From: Planctomycetaceae bacterium
GTDB taxonomy: Bacteria; Planctomycetota; Planctomycetia; Pirellulales; Pirellulaceae
DNA: 39,056 nucleotides
Assembly (NCBI GenBank): GCA_002726245.1
Contig: PBSM01000016.1
Span: 1-39,056 of the forward strand
Direction of reading: 5' to 3'
Shown here: positions 20,963 through 31,335 of the stretch, piece after piece
How the letters are laid out: the number at the start of each line of letters is the position of its first letter
How positions within the stretch are numbered: position 1 is the first letter of the stretch
The notes under the pieces: generated by a model
The model's database searches: none
Told to the model about the DNA's origin: nothing
What the model saw: the letters and a program-made list of their open reading frames with translations, nothing else
Position numbers and translations under genes: made by a program

Positions 20963-23827
20963 CTAATGACTGAATCGGAACTCGGCTGAGGTAACAAGTG
21001 CCCAAGCCATTTCCTTCAACGCGCCGACCTTGTCATCCTTTCGTGAGCCGAAATAGCCAACGACATCGTTCGCCTCTTGATCACTCGGCCGGCGGGTTAA
21101 CACGCTGATATACATTTCTTCGGCGATTGCCTTCGGATCTTCTAGCTTGTTCAAGCGAGCCGTTAGATTATTGCCGCTCGGATTGAGCCATGACAACACG
21201 GTGCCACCGTTCGAGAAGTACAGAGCCTGATCAACGGTCGCGAAGAAGTCGGCTTGCGGTTGGCCGGCGGCGTGGCCAAACAGCTTCACGAATGCAGCGA
21301 GGTTCCCCTTCACCTTTTCGTAAACGTAGGCCTCGACGTGCTTTTCGCGTTCTGCCAAGCGAGCAGGATCGTCGGGTTTCTTGGGATCGATCGGCAGCGT
21401 CTTATCGGCCTCCGCCTTTCCAGCGGCGATTTGCGCCTGAAGAAAGTCCGTTGCCCGCATCATGCTCCAGGCCATTTCTTCGGGCGACAGGTGGTCCAAC
21501 CGATTCGTAAAGAAGCGTGTCTCCCAACGTGAAGTCAGCTTCTCCGAGAGTTGACTCAGCTCCGTTCGCCCAGCCGTCGCTTTCGCATTCAACTCGGTAT
21601 GTGTCTTCTCGAGCGGAGCGACAGTCGCTTGTGCCGCCGCCAACTCCTTGGCCTTCGCATCGGTCGTTGACTGAGCGACGGTCATCCGTTCGACGGCGAC
21701 TTTAGCTTCCTGTTCCTTCTGAACAACCAGCTTCTGCAACTCCGCCACTTCTGCCTTGAGTTGCGCGTCGCGTTTGGTAAGGCTGGTCAATGTTGTTTTG
21801 AGTTCGGTGTCGGTCGGCAGCTTGCTCGCGGCGATCGCGGCACTCGCCGTTGCTTGTGATGTGAGCGTTGCGATCTCCTGCCGCGTCGCATATTGCTTTG
21901 CCACTGCTGCGTGTGCGGCTGTCATCGACTCCGCGGCCTTCTTCGCTGCGAGAAGATCTGTCTTCATCTTGGCTAGCACGGCCTCAACGGCTTGCATCGT
22001 CTTGCGTGCTCCGGACAGTTCCGCGGTCTGCTTCGTGAGCTCCGTTTCAACAGGTGCTTGCGTTGCCGTGAGCTTTGTATAGCTAATCGCTAACTCTGCG
22101 GTTGCGACCTGGCTATCGACCAGCATCTTCTCGATCTTGGCAACCTGATACACGCTCGTCGCCGGCGCGAATTGGGTTTCCAATTCTCGCACCTTCGCGC
22201 GAGCTGCATCGAATCGCTTCTTGATTCCCTCAGCAGCGGATTTCGCCGCGGCGAGCGCCGCAGCCGATGTGTTCGCGGCCGGAGTCTTATCCGTAACGGC
22301 TTTGTTCGCCGCGGCGACTTCCGCGGCGATCTTATCGGCTCGAGCTTTTAACTTCTGAGCCAGCGCGATCAGTTCCTTCTCGCCCGGCAAGAGTTCGGCC
22401 GCCTTGTTGGCGTTCGTGCTGGCTTCGCTCAACGGAGTCGCAATCGCTTGCTTCGCGACAAGCTGGTTCTTGGCATCGGTCAGTGCTTTCGCGGCTGCAT
22501 CCGACTTCTTGCGGACTTCACCGACAGCAGCGTTGGACTTCGTTAGCTCGTCGTAGACCGGATCCGCGTCGTCGTCAGCAGCGCCAATCTTCTCGCCGAG
22601 CTTGAGAACCGTCTCCTCGGCTTTGCTAACTGCTTCCGCTAACGTCGCGGCCTTAGCCTTCCAAGCTTCCAACTGTGGTTCATGCTTCGCTGCTAATTCC
22701 GGAAGCGAACTCGGGATGTCAAGCGAACGTTGATAGGTCTTGCTCAATGCCAACTCACGAACGAAAGCCTTGACGTCGTAGTTCATCGTTGCAAACCGAT
22801 CGGCCAGCAACTCAAGCAACTCCGGATGAGATGCCGGATTGTCAGCGTGGTGCAAATCGACCGGCTCGACCAGACCGCGGCCCATCATGTGTGCCCACAA
22901 CCGATTCGCGATGTTACGATTAAACTGCCGGTTCATCCCCTGTCCGACCAACTCGGCAAGCTTCGCGCGACGACTGTACTTGGGAACAGGACGAACCTTG
23001 TCGGCGGGAGCAACGGTGTAATCCTCGCCTTTCAGCAAGAACGGCTCATCGATCTCAAAGCTGCCCGGCAAACGCGGGAAGGTCTTGTCCTGTTCCTCCG
23101 TAAAGGCAGAAGTAAAACTGACGTCGCCTTCCGCCTTCTCTGCGTAGAAGACCTTCTTGTCTTTGTCTGTGAACAGAGTGCCACGGCTGAGGAACGCAAA
23201 GATTCCGTAGTAATCGGATTGATAGTAGCTGTCGATCAGCGGATGGTCGTGACACTGAGCACACTGCAGATCCATCCCAAAGAACATGCGACCAACATCG
23301 CGAGTCAGGAGGTTCGGTTCTCCGTTGCGCGCGAAATAGAAAGCTGTCGCGAAACGGATCTTCTCGTCCGTTCCGTCGGCTCCCAGAACTTCTTTCGCCA
23401 ATTCGTTCCAGGGTTTGTTGGCAGCGACCGAATCGTACAAGTACTTCCGCCATTCGTCATTCTTCACGTTCTTCTCGGCGCGACGCTCCATGAGCATCAC
23501 GTCGAAGACGTTCGTCATGTGTCGAATGTATTGCGGGCTGGTGAGTAATCGATCAACGATCTTGGCGCGTTTGTCAGGCGCAGCGTCGTCGAGAAAAGCG
23601 CGCGCTACATCGCTCGGTGGAATCGAACCGGTTAAGTCCAGATAGACTCTGCGCAGAAACTCACCATCGGTCGCGACTTCAGCCACCGCTCCGAGGCTTG
23701 CCGTTTCGATGATCTGATCGATCTGTTGGTGCAGCGGGTCGTCGGCCTGTAGCGGTCGCGCGAGAATGCTTGCCAAGAAGACCAACAACAACACCGAGGG
23801 AGTGCGCAAAACCATAGACCACCTCAT
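20963..23827 (-). CDS. PSCyt1/DUF1549-DUF1553 cytochrome-like protein with a long coiled-coil insertion
   Basis: The protein has 954 residues with a signal peptide (TPSVLLLVFLASILARPLQA). DUF1549 spans about 30-215, with FLRRVYLDLTGSIP and one c-type heme motif CAQCH at 189-193, followed by DHPLIDSYYQ. DUF1553 starts at about 285 (YSRRAKLAELV, FNRNIANRLWAHMMGRGLVEPVDLHH) but is cut after SKTYQRS at about 368. About 390 residues (378-768) follow that are Ala/Lys/Glu-rich with heptad character. The DUF1553 end then resumes at SRWETRFFTNRLDHLSPEEMAWSMMRATD. The coiled coil is thus inserted inside the domain, which could hold the heme domain away from the membrane or form an oligomer. The ATG at 23827 was chosen as start; a GTG at 23833 and an ATG at 23815 (with AGGTGG close by) are alternatives. 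The next genes are DUF1501 and WD40. Confidence 0.88.
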   Translation of the reverse strand: MRWSMVLRTPSVLLLVFLASILARPLQADDPLHQQIDQIIETASLGAVAEVATDGEFLRRVYLDLTGSIPPSDVARAFLDDAAPDKRAKIVDRLLTSPQYIRHMTNVFDVMLMERRAEKNVKNDEWRKYLYDSVAANKPWNELAKEVLGADGTDEKIRFATAFYFARNGEPNLLTRDVGRMFFGMDLQCAQCHDHPLIDSYYQSDYYGIFAFLSRGTLFTDKDKKVFYAEKAEGDVSFTSAFTEEQDKTFPRLPGSFEIDEPFLLKGEDYTVAPADKVRPVPKYSRRAKLAELVGQGMNRQFNRNIANRLWAHMMGRGLVEPVDLHHADNPASHPELLELLADRFATMNYDVKAFVRELALSKTYQRSLDIPSSLPELAAKHEPQLEAWKAKAATLAEAVSKAEETVLKLGEKIGAADDDADPVYDELTKSNAAVGEVRKKSDAAAKALTDAKNQLVAKQAIATPLSEASTNANKAAELLPGEKELIALAQKLKARADKIAAEVAAANKAVTDKTPAANTSAAALAAAKSAAEGIKKRFDAARAKVRELETQFAPATSVYQVAKIEKMLVDSQVATAELAISYTKLTATQAPVETELTKQTAELSGARKTMQAVEAVLAKMKTDLLAAKKAAESMTAAHAAVAKQYATRQEIATLTSQATASAAIAASKLPTDTELKTTLTSLTKRDAQLKAEVAELQKLVVQKEQEAKVAVERMTVAQSTTDAKAKELAAAQATVAPLEKTHTELNAKATAGRTELSQLSEKLTSRWETRFFTNRLDHLSPEEMAWSMMRATDFLQAQIAAGKAEADKTLPIDPKKPDDPARLAEREKHVEAYVYEKVKGNLAAFVKLFGHAAGQPQADFFATVDQALYFSNGGTVLSWLNPSGNNLTARLNKLEDPKAIAEEMYISVLTRRPSDQEANDVVGYFGSRKDDKVGALKEMAWALVTSAEFRFSH

Positions 23828-24127
23828 GAGCACGCGCTTCTAAGCGAATTCGGTTGTGTGGGGCAGGATTACGGGTGAACGCTCAACGAGCGTTACGGCG
23901 AGTTTGTTCGAGAAATAACAGCACAATCAACAACTGCTACGATTCATCGACACTGATTGATATGTTAAGTAACGCGAGTACCGCGCGTCAAGCTTGATAC
24001 GGCTCGAAGTTGTTATGTGGCAAGCTTTGCTACTGTGCGGCAGAGACCAGTTTTGCTTGCTAGTCAAGAGAAACGTCTTGTATACCGATGTATACGGCTG
24101 TGCGCTCCCTGGAGCACCTCTAGGCCA
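23828..24127. other. Intergenic stretch between two minus-strand genes
   Basis: About 300 bases. It holds a small hairpin AACGCTC-AAC-GAGCGTT at 23878-23894 and a short repeat GTATAC-CGAT-GTATAC near 24080. No gene was found. The promoter of the DUF1549/DUF1553 cassette should lie here. Confidence 0.4.
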
Positions 24128-25654
24128 TCACATTGGAGCGACTGTGTAGCGGTACATGTTCCGGACAGCGCGGTCACACAAGCCAACATGATTGAAGGGC
24201 GTAATCAGCTCGGCGACGTCCTTGAAGAACTGATTGGTCGCCTGGGCCGAGACGTTCTCGCTGGCGTTTGGCATCCGGTCGCGGACCGCTTTCACTGCGT
24301 CGCGGAATCTGTCGTCATTTGCACACAAAAAGGCTGGCAGATCGATACGAATCTTCTCTGCTCTCTGGCGCTCGTACGTCGTGGCTGCGGCAAAGTACAA
24401 CATCGAATAAGCGCCGAAGATATCGAACTGGCCGAGCGAATCGAAACAACCGGCAACGAGCTCATCGATCAGGTCGAGTTCAGCATAAAGCGTCTGCTCG
24501 TATTCCAGCAAGCGTTGTGCGAGGCTTTCGGAATCCCACGCCTCATCGATCGCTCGAATCAGCCGTTCGATTCCACATAACGAATGCGCGATGCCGCTAC
24601 TGTGAAGTGGATCAACGAAGCCTGCCGTGTGTGGTAGCAACGCCCAGTCGCGACCAACGAGCTGTTGCCAACGACGCTGTAGACGCCGCGTTCGAATCAA
24701 CTGACCGGGACTGTCGGTCAGTTCTGCTTTCTCAAACATTCGCGCGATCGACGGATATCGATTGAGCCAGGTTTGCCATTCGGCTTCCGGAGTGATCGTG
24801 TCGTCGAGAGGGTACTTTCGTTCATCCAGGACTAGGCCGGCGCTGCAAAGCTGATCGAAGCGGCTATTCTGAAACCGCAACATCCAGAGCCAAGCTCCGT
24901 CGAGCAGATGATGTTGTGCGGCGTGGTCGCACGGGAAAGGATGATCTTCCGTCTGGCCGCTGAGTTCGCGCAACAAGTTGTTCCAATCGTGGATGCGCGT
25001 GAAATGCGAGAAGATGGCGCGCGAGTGCGTCTGCACTTGACCCAAGTCCGATTCGATACCAAGACTGTGCGGGACCACGCCCGCTTCGCCGGTCGCATCG
25101 ATTAGGAAGTTGCCTAGGACGACTAACGCTTCGCCGGATCGCTGGCATTGCAGTCTCCAACTGAGAGGCTTCCGACTCCGTTCGAGTTTCAGCACATTTG
25201 TCTCGTCCAACACGACCGCGCCAGCATCTGCTGCTTCGCCACATAAGAACGCATCGATATCGGAACGCAACCACTGCGTGTCGCTATGTTCGTCATCCGC
25301 GCTCGCTGCGACAAGCAGTTCGTTGTGATGTGCAGAGGATGGCTGGAACGGTGTTTCGGCTTCGTGGTTGAAGTAGCTGAAACCTCGCTTCACGCCACAC
25401 GTCAGGTCGGGGTAAGCGTTTCTCCACAAGCCGTACTTACAGAGCGGTAATAGTCGCGGCCGATCGTATCGGACGGCCAAATCGCGTAGAACCATGTTGG
25501 CGATCGGCGTCGATGATTCACCGATCGCAAAGCGAGGATGCCGAGCTTTGTCGATCAGCGCGACGCTCCGCCCGATCCGTCGGAGTAGGATCGCCGTGAG
25601 GCTTCCTGCGAACCCAGACCCTAGCACGACAACATCGACATCGATCGTTTTCAT
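24128..25654 (-). CDS. Flavin-dependent halogenase-like oxidoreductase
   Basis: The protein has 508 residues and is cytoplasmic. The N-terminal FAD-binding motif is GSGFAGS (12-18) after VDVVVL, then VALIDK and GESSTP (45-50), as in tryptophan-halogenase-like proteins. LIDATGEAGVVPHSLGI (about 184-200) and HTAGFVDPLHSSGIAHSL (about 342-359) are the second and third flavin-site motifs. At 253-261 GAWLWMLRF stands roughly where true halogenases have GWxWxIP, and the isoleucine-proline part is missing, so halogenation is doubtful. The start at 25654 (MKTIDVDVV) is chosen because the FAD motif should begin within 10-15 residues; no good ribosome binding site is seen. No obvious partner reductase is nearby. 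It may hydroxylate or oxidise a hydrophobic substrate. Confidence 0.75.
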   Translation of the reverse strand: MKTIDVDVVVLGSGFAGSLTAILLRRIGRSVALIDKARHPRFAIGESSTPIANMVLRDLAVRYDRPRLLPLCKYGLWRNAYPDLTCGVKRGFSYFNHEAETPFQPSSAHHNELLVAASADDEHSDTQWLRSDIDAFLCGEAADAGAVVLDETNVLKLERSRKPLSWRLQCQRSGEALVVLGNFLIDATGEAGVVPHSLGIESDLGQVQTHSRAIFSHFTRIHDWNNLLRELSGQTEDHPFPCDHAAQHHLLDGAWLWMLRFQNSRFDQLCSAGLVLDERKYPLDDTITPEAEWQTWLNRYPSIARMFEKAELTDSPGQLIRTRRLQRRWQQLVGRDWALLPHTAGFVDPLHSSGIAHSLCGIERLIRAIDEAWDSESLAQRLLEYEQTLYAELDLIDELVAGCFDSLGQFDIFGAYSMLYFAAATTYERQRAEKIRIDLPAFLCANDDRFRDAVKAVRDRMPNASENVSAQATNQFFKDVAELITPFNHVGLCDRAVRNMYRYTVAPM

Positions 25655-25684
25655 CGTCGTGAAGCGTTCGTGGACAGACAGTGC

Positions 25685-25786
25685 TTGACAACCACGAAAG
25701 GCACTAAACACACGAAAAAAGAATGAGAGACATTATCAATCATCCGATCTTTCCCCTTTCGTGTATTTCGTGCCTTTCGTGGTCAA
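25685..25786. repeat. Imperfect inverted repeat (ACCACGAAAGGCACGAAA type)
   Basis: Arms about 25685-25716 and 25757-25786 are complementary apart from a few changes (left CCACGAAAGGCACTAAACAC, right reversed CCACGAAAGGCACGAAATAC). It lies between two co-directional genes and could form a terminator-like hairpin. The motif is of a dispersed repeat type. Confidence 0.7.
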
Positions 25787-25799
25787 CTCCTTGGCCTTC

Positions 25800-27650
25800 C
25801 TACTTGACCGTCACCAATGCCTCGACCCACTCACGGAACTCCATCCCCTCCGATCGAACGTCGGACGTGATGACATAGTTGCCGGGCTTCGAATCAACCT
25901 GCACGTGCAGATGCATGATTCCTGTCGCGCCGGGCGGCAGAGCGATTTTCGAATCGTAGCTGATCAACTTCATACCTTCTGTGAGATGTGGCTTGATCGC
26001 GAAGTCTCTTCGATGTGGCGAATGATTCGTCACGCGGACCTGCAACTTCAGCTTCGCGTTCGATTTCGTCTCAGCTCCATACGGATAGAACACAGCCCAC
26101 TGTTCGTCGATGCCGTAGTTCGGAGCATCCCACGGAAACAGCTCCCGCAAAATGTCGATTCGCTGACTGTATCGCTTCTCCAAGTAATCCATCTCGTCGT
26201 TGGAAAAAGCGAAGACGTAAGGAATATGCTCGTTGACCAACCAGAATGGCTCGTCAAGCTGTCGCAACTTCTGAAAACACAACCGAAACCCGCCGTCCGC
26301 GTGAACCAAGTTGCGATTCAGCACGCAATAGTCGTCGATGCCCGACGGCGCGAACGCATCGCCGATGAAGAAGATCGGTCGCTCGTCGTTCTTCTTCGCC
26401 AAAACTGCTCCGTGGTAGAAGGTCTGTCCGGGGAAGAAGTGGAATGTCAATTCAAACTCCTGCCACTTCATCTTCTCGCCGCTCGGCAGGCCCTTCACAT
26501 CCTTAATCGGATTGGAAGTCATCGCCGGCATGTGGTAAGCGGCTGGGTTCTCCAAGATGTCTTCGTATTCCTTCGTCGCGTAGACCGGGCAACCGAACTC
26601 CTCAGCCGCAGCTTGCACCATGTCGGTGTGGTCGTCGTGATAGTGCGTGACGAAGATGCCATCGATTTGCTTGACCAAGCCCATCGACATCAGCTTCTTG
26701 ACAGCATCGATCACACGTTGATAGCCGCAATCCAACAGAAAGCCGTGACCATCTTCCGAGATCAACAACCGGCTCGTTGCCTGTTCGAAGACCCAGTCCG
26801 GCGTCTTCTCATGCAGCGAGTAAGGCATCAACTCGACGTCCGCCCCTTGGCCGAGAATCCTTTCGCCGCACAGACGCATCCGGTCCTCTTTGAAGTACCA
26901 GTGCAAGGCGTTCGTCGAGAGGTAGTTGTGATAGAGCTTTTGCACTCGGGAGATTAGCTTCTCGATGGCGGCCTGCGGTTCGTTAATCGCCGGGCCACGC
27001 GCGGGAAGGACCACATCAGGCTTTTGGTCGCCGATCTTGCGAAGGCTGGTCACAAGTCCGGCCAGACGACTGCCATAGCCGTGATAGCCACGGATGTTCG
27101 CTTCCGGAATCGCGTCTTGAAAGCTGTAGAGATCGATCAGTTGGCCATCACCGTAAATGAGGTCACCGGTGAATGCGACTTTCTTGCCATCGATTGTTGC
27201 AACGTATGAAACGGCACCGCGCGTATATCCTGGTGTATCGAGCACGTCGAATCGAATCCCTCGCCACTCGACAACGTCGCCTTCCTTCACCCAGCGAGAG
27301 ACGGCGAGTGGCTGCGCGAGGATCTTTGTCGATTGCTGAGCATAGTCGTGAAAGCGGTTCTGAGTGAACGCGTCCCAAAACTCGCCCGGCTTCTCGAGCA
27401 AGTCGCGTTCTGCCTCGGGTGCCACTGCTTTCGCTCCACCAGCAAGTGCCTTCCTCGCCTTCCACACAACATCGCGACGATGATGCGTGATAAGAACTTG
27501 CTCGCAATCCGCTCCGCCGTAGACTGCGAGTCGCTTGCCGTCGCGTTCGACAACGACGTTGTTTAACGGACCGCGATCAAAAGACATCTCTTCGGCATGG
27601 GAGGCAGCGACGAGAGAGATACCAAGAAGGATGGATGCAACTCGTGACAT
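25800..27650 (-). CDS. Exported metallo-beta-lactamase-fold protein with two MBL domains
   Basis: The protein has 616 residues with a short signal peptide (SRVASILLGISLVAASHA). The start at 27650 is used because it gives the signal at once; the frame is open further up with no support. The N-terminal domain (about 28-250) looks like a degenerate MBL domain: ITHHRRDV in place of HxHxDH, then VLDTPGYTRGAVSYV and FTGDLIYGDG. The second domain (about 275-490) has the complete metal site THYHDDHTD (H336, H338, D340, H341), H413 in TFYHGAV, D431 in FIGDAF and H475 in NEHIPYVF. The last 120 residues form a beta-sandwich (VRVTNHSPHRRDFAIKP). MBL enzymes hydrolyse esters, lactams or phosphodiesters; the substrate is unknown. 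Location next to thiG is probably accidental. Confidence 0.82.
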   Translation of the reverse strand: MSRVASILLGISLVAASHAEEMSFDRGPLNNVVVERDGKRLAVYGGADCEQVLITHHRRDVVWKARKALAGGAKAVAPEAERDLLEKPGEFWDAFTQNRFHDYAQQSTKILAQPLAVSRWVKEGDVVEWRGIRFDVLDTPGYTRGAVSYVATIDGKKVAFTGDLIYGDGQLIDLYSFQDAIPEANIRGYHGYGSRLAGLVTSLRKIGDQKPDVVLPARGPAINEPQAAIEKLISRVQKLYHNYLSTNALHWYFKEDRMRLCGERILGQGADVELMPYSLHEKTPDWVFEQATSRLLISEDGHGFLLDCGYQRVIDAVKKLMSMGLVKQIDGIFVTHYHDDHTDMVQAAAEEFGCPVYATKEYEDILENPAAYHMPAMTSNPIKDVKGLPSGEKMKWQEFELTFHFFPGQTFYHGAVLAKKNDERPIFFIGDAFAPSGIDDYCVLNRNLVHADGGFRLCFQKLRQLDEPFWLVNEHIPYVFAFSNDEMDYLEKRYSQRIDILRELFPWDAPNYGIDEQWAVFYPYGAETKSNAKLKLQVRVTNHSPHRRDFAIKPHLTEGMKLISYDSKIALPPGATGIMHLHVQVDSKPGNYVITSDVRSEGMEFREWVEALVTVK

Positions 27651-27690
27651 GGCGATTTCATCTATGTTGTTAGTGATCTGATCTATTCTT

Positions 27691-27765
27691 CTCCGTGAAC
27701 TCTGTGCCTCCGTGTTATCACTCAGATAGCGACCACGGAGGCACGGAGGCACGGAGTTCACGGAG
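27691..27765. repeat. Inverted repeat (CACGGAGGCACGGAGTTC type)
   Basis: Arms 27691-27714 and 27742-27765 are complementary with one mismatch, followed by a short direct repetition of GAGTTCACG. It lies between thiG and the metallo-beta-lactamase-fold gene and belongs to the group of dispersed palindromic repeats in this window. Confidence 0.75.
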
Positions 27766-27844
27766 TTCACGGAGGAAAGGGCCCCATTAGCCGACAAGGA
27801 CGCAGCATACGCATAGTACGCGTGTGTGTACATTCTCATCACCG

Positions 27845-28708
27845 CTACCAAACCGGCCGGCTGCTAATTACGCCGTCTTCGGGGCTGCTGGCGGTTGCGT
27901 AGAGCCGTTTGGGGATGCGGCCGGATTGATAGGCTAGGCGGCCGGCTTCACACGCGGCTTTCATGGCTTTGCCCATGCCAAGCGGGTCGCGGGCGTGGGC
28001 GATGCCAGTGTTGAGGAGGACGGCATCGACGCCGAGCTCCATCGCGACGGTGATGTCGCTGGCTGTTCCGACACCCGCGTCGATGATCACGGGATAGTCG
28101 GGATCGTCGGCTTTGAGGTATTCGAGACAGATGCGGATGTTGTTCGGATTGAGCACGCCTTGCCCCGAGCCAATTGGGCTGCCGGCTGGCATGACCGCCG
28201 TCGCTCCGGCTTGCTTCAGCCGCTGGGCCATGATCGGATCGTCGTTCGTGTAGCAGAGAACTTGAAAGCCCTCGGCGACGAGTTGTTCGGTCGCCCCGAG
28301 CGTCGCCATCGGGTCGGGCAGCAGTGTCTTGCTGTCACCGAGCACTTCGAGCTTGACCCAATCAGCTCCGGGATTCTCCAAGCCAAGCAGGATCTCGCGA
28401 CCAAGTCTTGCTGTGCGGATCGCATCCTTCGCGTTGTAGCAACCTGCCGTGTTCGGCAGCAGCGTGTAGCGATCAAGATCGATGTAATCGAGGATGTTCT
28501 TGCCATCGCCATCGTAAAGTTTCTCGCGACGGACTGCGACGGTGATGCACTCCGTGCCCGATACGTCGAGCGATTCGCGCATCAGATCGTACGTCTCGTA
28601 CTTGCCAGTGCCGACGATCAATCGGCTGCGGAAGACATGCTTGCCGAGCCAGAACGCTTCGTCCGACTTGGCTTCGCTCGACGCGGCTGTTTGGGCATCC
28701 GTTGCCAT
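27845..28708 (-). CDS. thiG: Thiazole synthase ThiG
   Basis: The protein has 287 residues (the family usually has 255-270); the extra is an N-terminal tail of about 18 residues. It makes the thiazole phosphate part of thiamine from 1-deoxyxylulose-5-phosphate, dehydroglycine and sulfur delivered by ThiS thiocarboxylate. Family features: [18 protein letters not shown], the tunnel motif [24 protein letters not shown], the substrate-binding lysine K119 in [11 protein letters not shown], then [15 protein letters not shown] and [28 protein letters not shown]. The start at 28708 has a GGAGGAGG ribosome binding site about ten bases upstream, formed by the last Gly codons of thiS. It is co-transcribed with thiS; no other thi genes are in the window. 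Confidence 0.95.
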   Translation of the reverse strand: MATDAQTAASSEAKSDEAFWLGKHVFRSRLIVGTGKYETYDLMRESLDVSGTECITVAVRREKLYDGDGKNILDYIDLDRYTLLPNTAGCYNAKDAIRTARLGREILLGLENPGADWVKLEVLGDSKTLLPDPMATLGATEQLVAEGFQVLCYTNDDPIMAQRLKQAGATAVMPAGSPIGSGQGVLNPNNIRICLEYLKADDPDYPVIIDAGVGTASDITVAMELGVDAVLLNTGIAHARDPLGMGKAMKAACEAGRLAYQSGRIPKRLYATASSPEDGVISSRPVW

Positions 28709-28714
28709 GAACGG

Positions 28715-28915
28715 CTAACCTCCTCCAACAAGTGTGACGACTTCTAGCTGGTCGCCCTCGTGCAGATGTGTTTCCGCGTGCCGGTCGCGGGGAGCCAGAT
28801 CGAGGTTGACTTCGACCGCAACTCGTTTGGGATCGAGCGACAATTCGTCGAGTAGCTCCGCGATCGTCAAGTGATCGCGGACGTCGCGGTCGGCGCCATT
28901 GAATACGATCTTCAT
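28715..28915 (-). CDS. thiS: Sulfur carrier protein ThiS
   Basis: This 66-residue ubiquitin-like protein (MKIVFNGADRDV, TIAELLDELSL, RVAVEVNLDLAPR, HEGDQLEVVTLVGGG) ends in the Gly-Gly required for adenylation and thiocarboxylate formation, with one extra Gly as in other ThiS proteins. The GNNGG tail donates sulfur to ThiG. The ATG at 28915 gives the normal family length; the frame is open further upstream but those residues are not family-like. The gap to thiG is 6 bases. No thiF or TPP riboswitch was found nearby. Confidence 0.92.
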   Translation of the reverse strand: MKIVFNGADRDVRDHLTIAELLDELSLDPKRVAVEVNLDLAPRDRHAETHLHEGDQLEVVTLVGGG

Positions 28916-28973
28916 ATCAAAAACAACGGCGGACGCATGAACGCCCGCCGTGTCCCTATTCTGTTTCTGTCCA

Positions 28974-29519
28974 TCACTCAAGCTGGATGTTGCGGGCCGA
29001 ACCTTGGCCAAGCTTTATCATCGGGTACACTTGTGTAAAGTTCCACTGCGCGGCTTGTCGATTCCACGGCAACATGTAAGCCACGAAGCGACCCGTGTTG
29101 GTGTCAGCTACATAGACGACACTCTCTGCGGGTTTGACGTTGCCACCTTGCACCCGGAAACTCGCTTGTCCGGTGACCATAACGTACTTTGGTTGCTTGC
29201 CCTGTTCGACACCCAAATCACCGACAACATTGACTTTGTAAGCGCCACCGATCGCCCCGTTTCGAGGATTCAGAACGGAGCAACTTAACTCGCCGGTGAT
29301 GAAGTCGAGGATGAACAGCCCCTCAACACCATCAGCGACTGGACCCGTTGCGATCGCCATGGTGTCGCCTCCGTGTGTGGCTGTGGCGTTAAGCAGCGTC
29401 GCGGGCAACTCGATCCGGGGAGTACCTAGCTTGGCATAGACGCCTGCTCCGATCGCAGCTCCACAGACCAAGCCCATTACCAACATCAGCCAGGGGGTTC
29501 GCGTAAGATAACGCTTCAT
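28974..29519 (-). CDS. Membrane-anchored protein of unknown function
   Basis: The protein has 181 residues. After MKRYLTRTP one hydrophobic segment (WLMLVMGLVCGAAIGAGVYA) anchors or exports it. The rest is beta-rich with repeated strand pairs (GLFILDFITGELSCSVLN, VVYVADTNTGRFVAYMLPW), so it may be a small half-propeller-like domain. The start at 29519 has AAGGAG eight bases upstream. It lies upstream of thiS (58-base gap) on the same strand and divergent from an oxidoreductase gene. I do not recognise the family by name. No catalytic residues are evident. Confidence 0.75.
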   Translation of the reverse strand: MKRYLTRTPWLMLVMGLVCGAAIGAGVYAKLGTPRIELPATLLNATATHGGDTMAIATGPVADGVEGLFILDFITGELSCSVLNPRNGAIGGAYKVNVVGDLGVEQGKQPKYVMVTGQASFRVQGGNVKPAESVVYVADTNTGRFVAYMLPWNRQAAQWNFTQVYPMIKLGQGSARNIQLE

Positions 29520-29877
29520 TGTGAACTCCTTCTGTTCCATTCGGAACACAACAGAAATAACGCGACCGGCTCGCAATGCGGAGACCAACAAATTGTCCGC
29601 TGCGATGGGAAAGTCGCATTTACCCCAATGTAAAACCGCCGCCGACCCTTCGCAACTGGCAGCCTTTCTTAAGCCAAGAGTCACTGACCACCGTGAATCC
29701 TACTCAATCTGGCGATCCGCGGCCATCTCTGATTACCGTCCTTGGGGAATCCGCAACTGGAAAAGCTGGACATTACTGAACGGCTGTGCTGTAATCAGCC
29801 TACTCGTGGCGGGACAAACTCCGTCACGGAGCACCGGAGCTACAATCAACCTCCCCGCATCGACGAAAGGGATTCCG
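29520..29877. promoter_or_regulatory. Divergent promoter region
   Basis: This gap of 358 bases lies between a minus-strand gene (start 29519) and a plus-strand gene (start 29878). It should carry both promoters. No palindromic operator or riboswitch was recognised, and the open frame through it is not family-like. Confidence 0.4.

Positions 29878-31335
<1,458 letters not shown>

Noticed and set aside
22730..23548. 272-residue open frame on the + strand
   Set aside because: Antisense to the coiled-coil cytochrome gene, which has the heme motif and family pattern.
25761..26957. 398-residue open frame on the + strand
   Set aside because: Antisense to the metallo-beta-lactamase-fold gene with its complete metal motif; no family pattern of its own.
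28916..28973. TPP riboswitch before thiS
   Set aside because: The gap is only 58 bases and the conserved riboswitch core (CUGAGA and the following helix) is not present.
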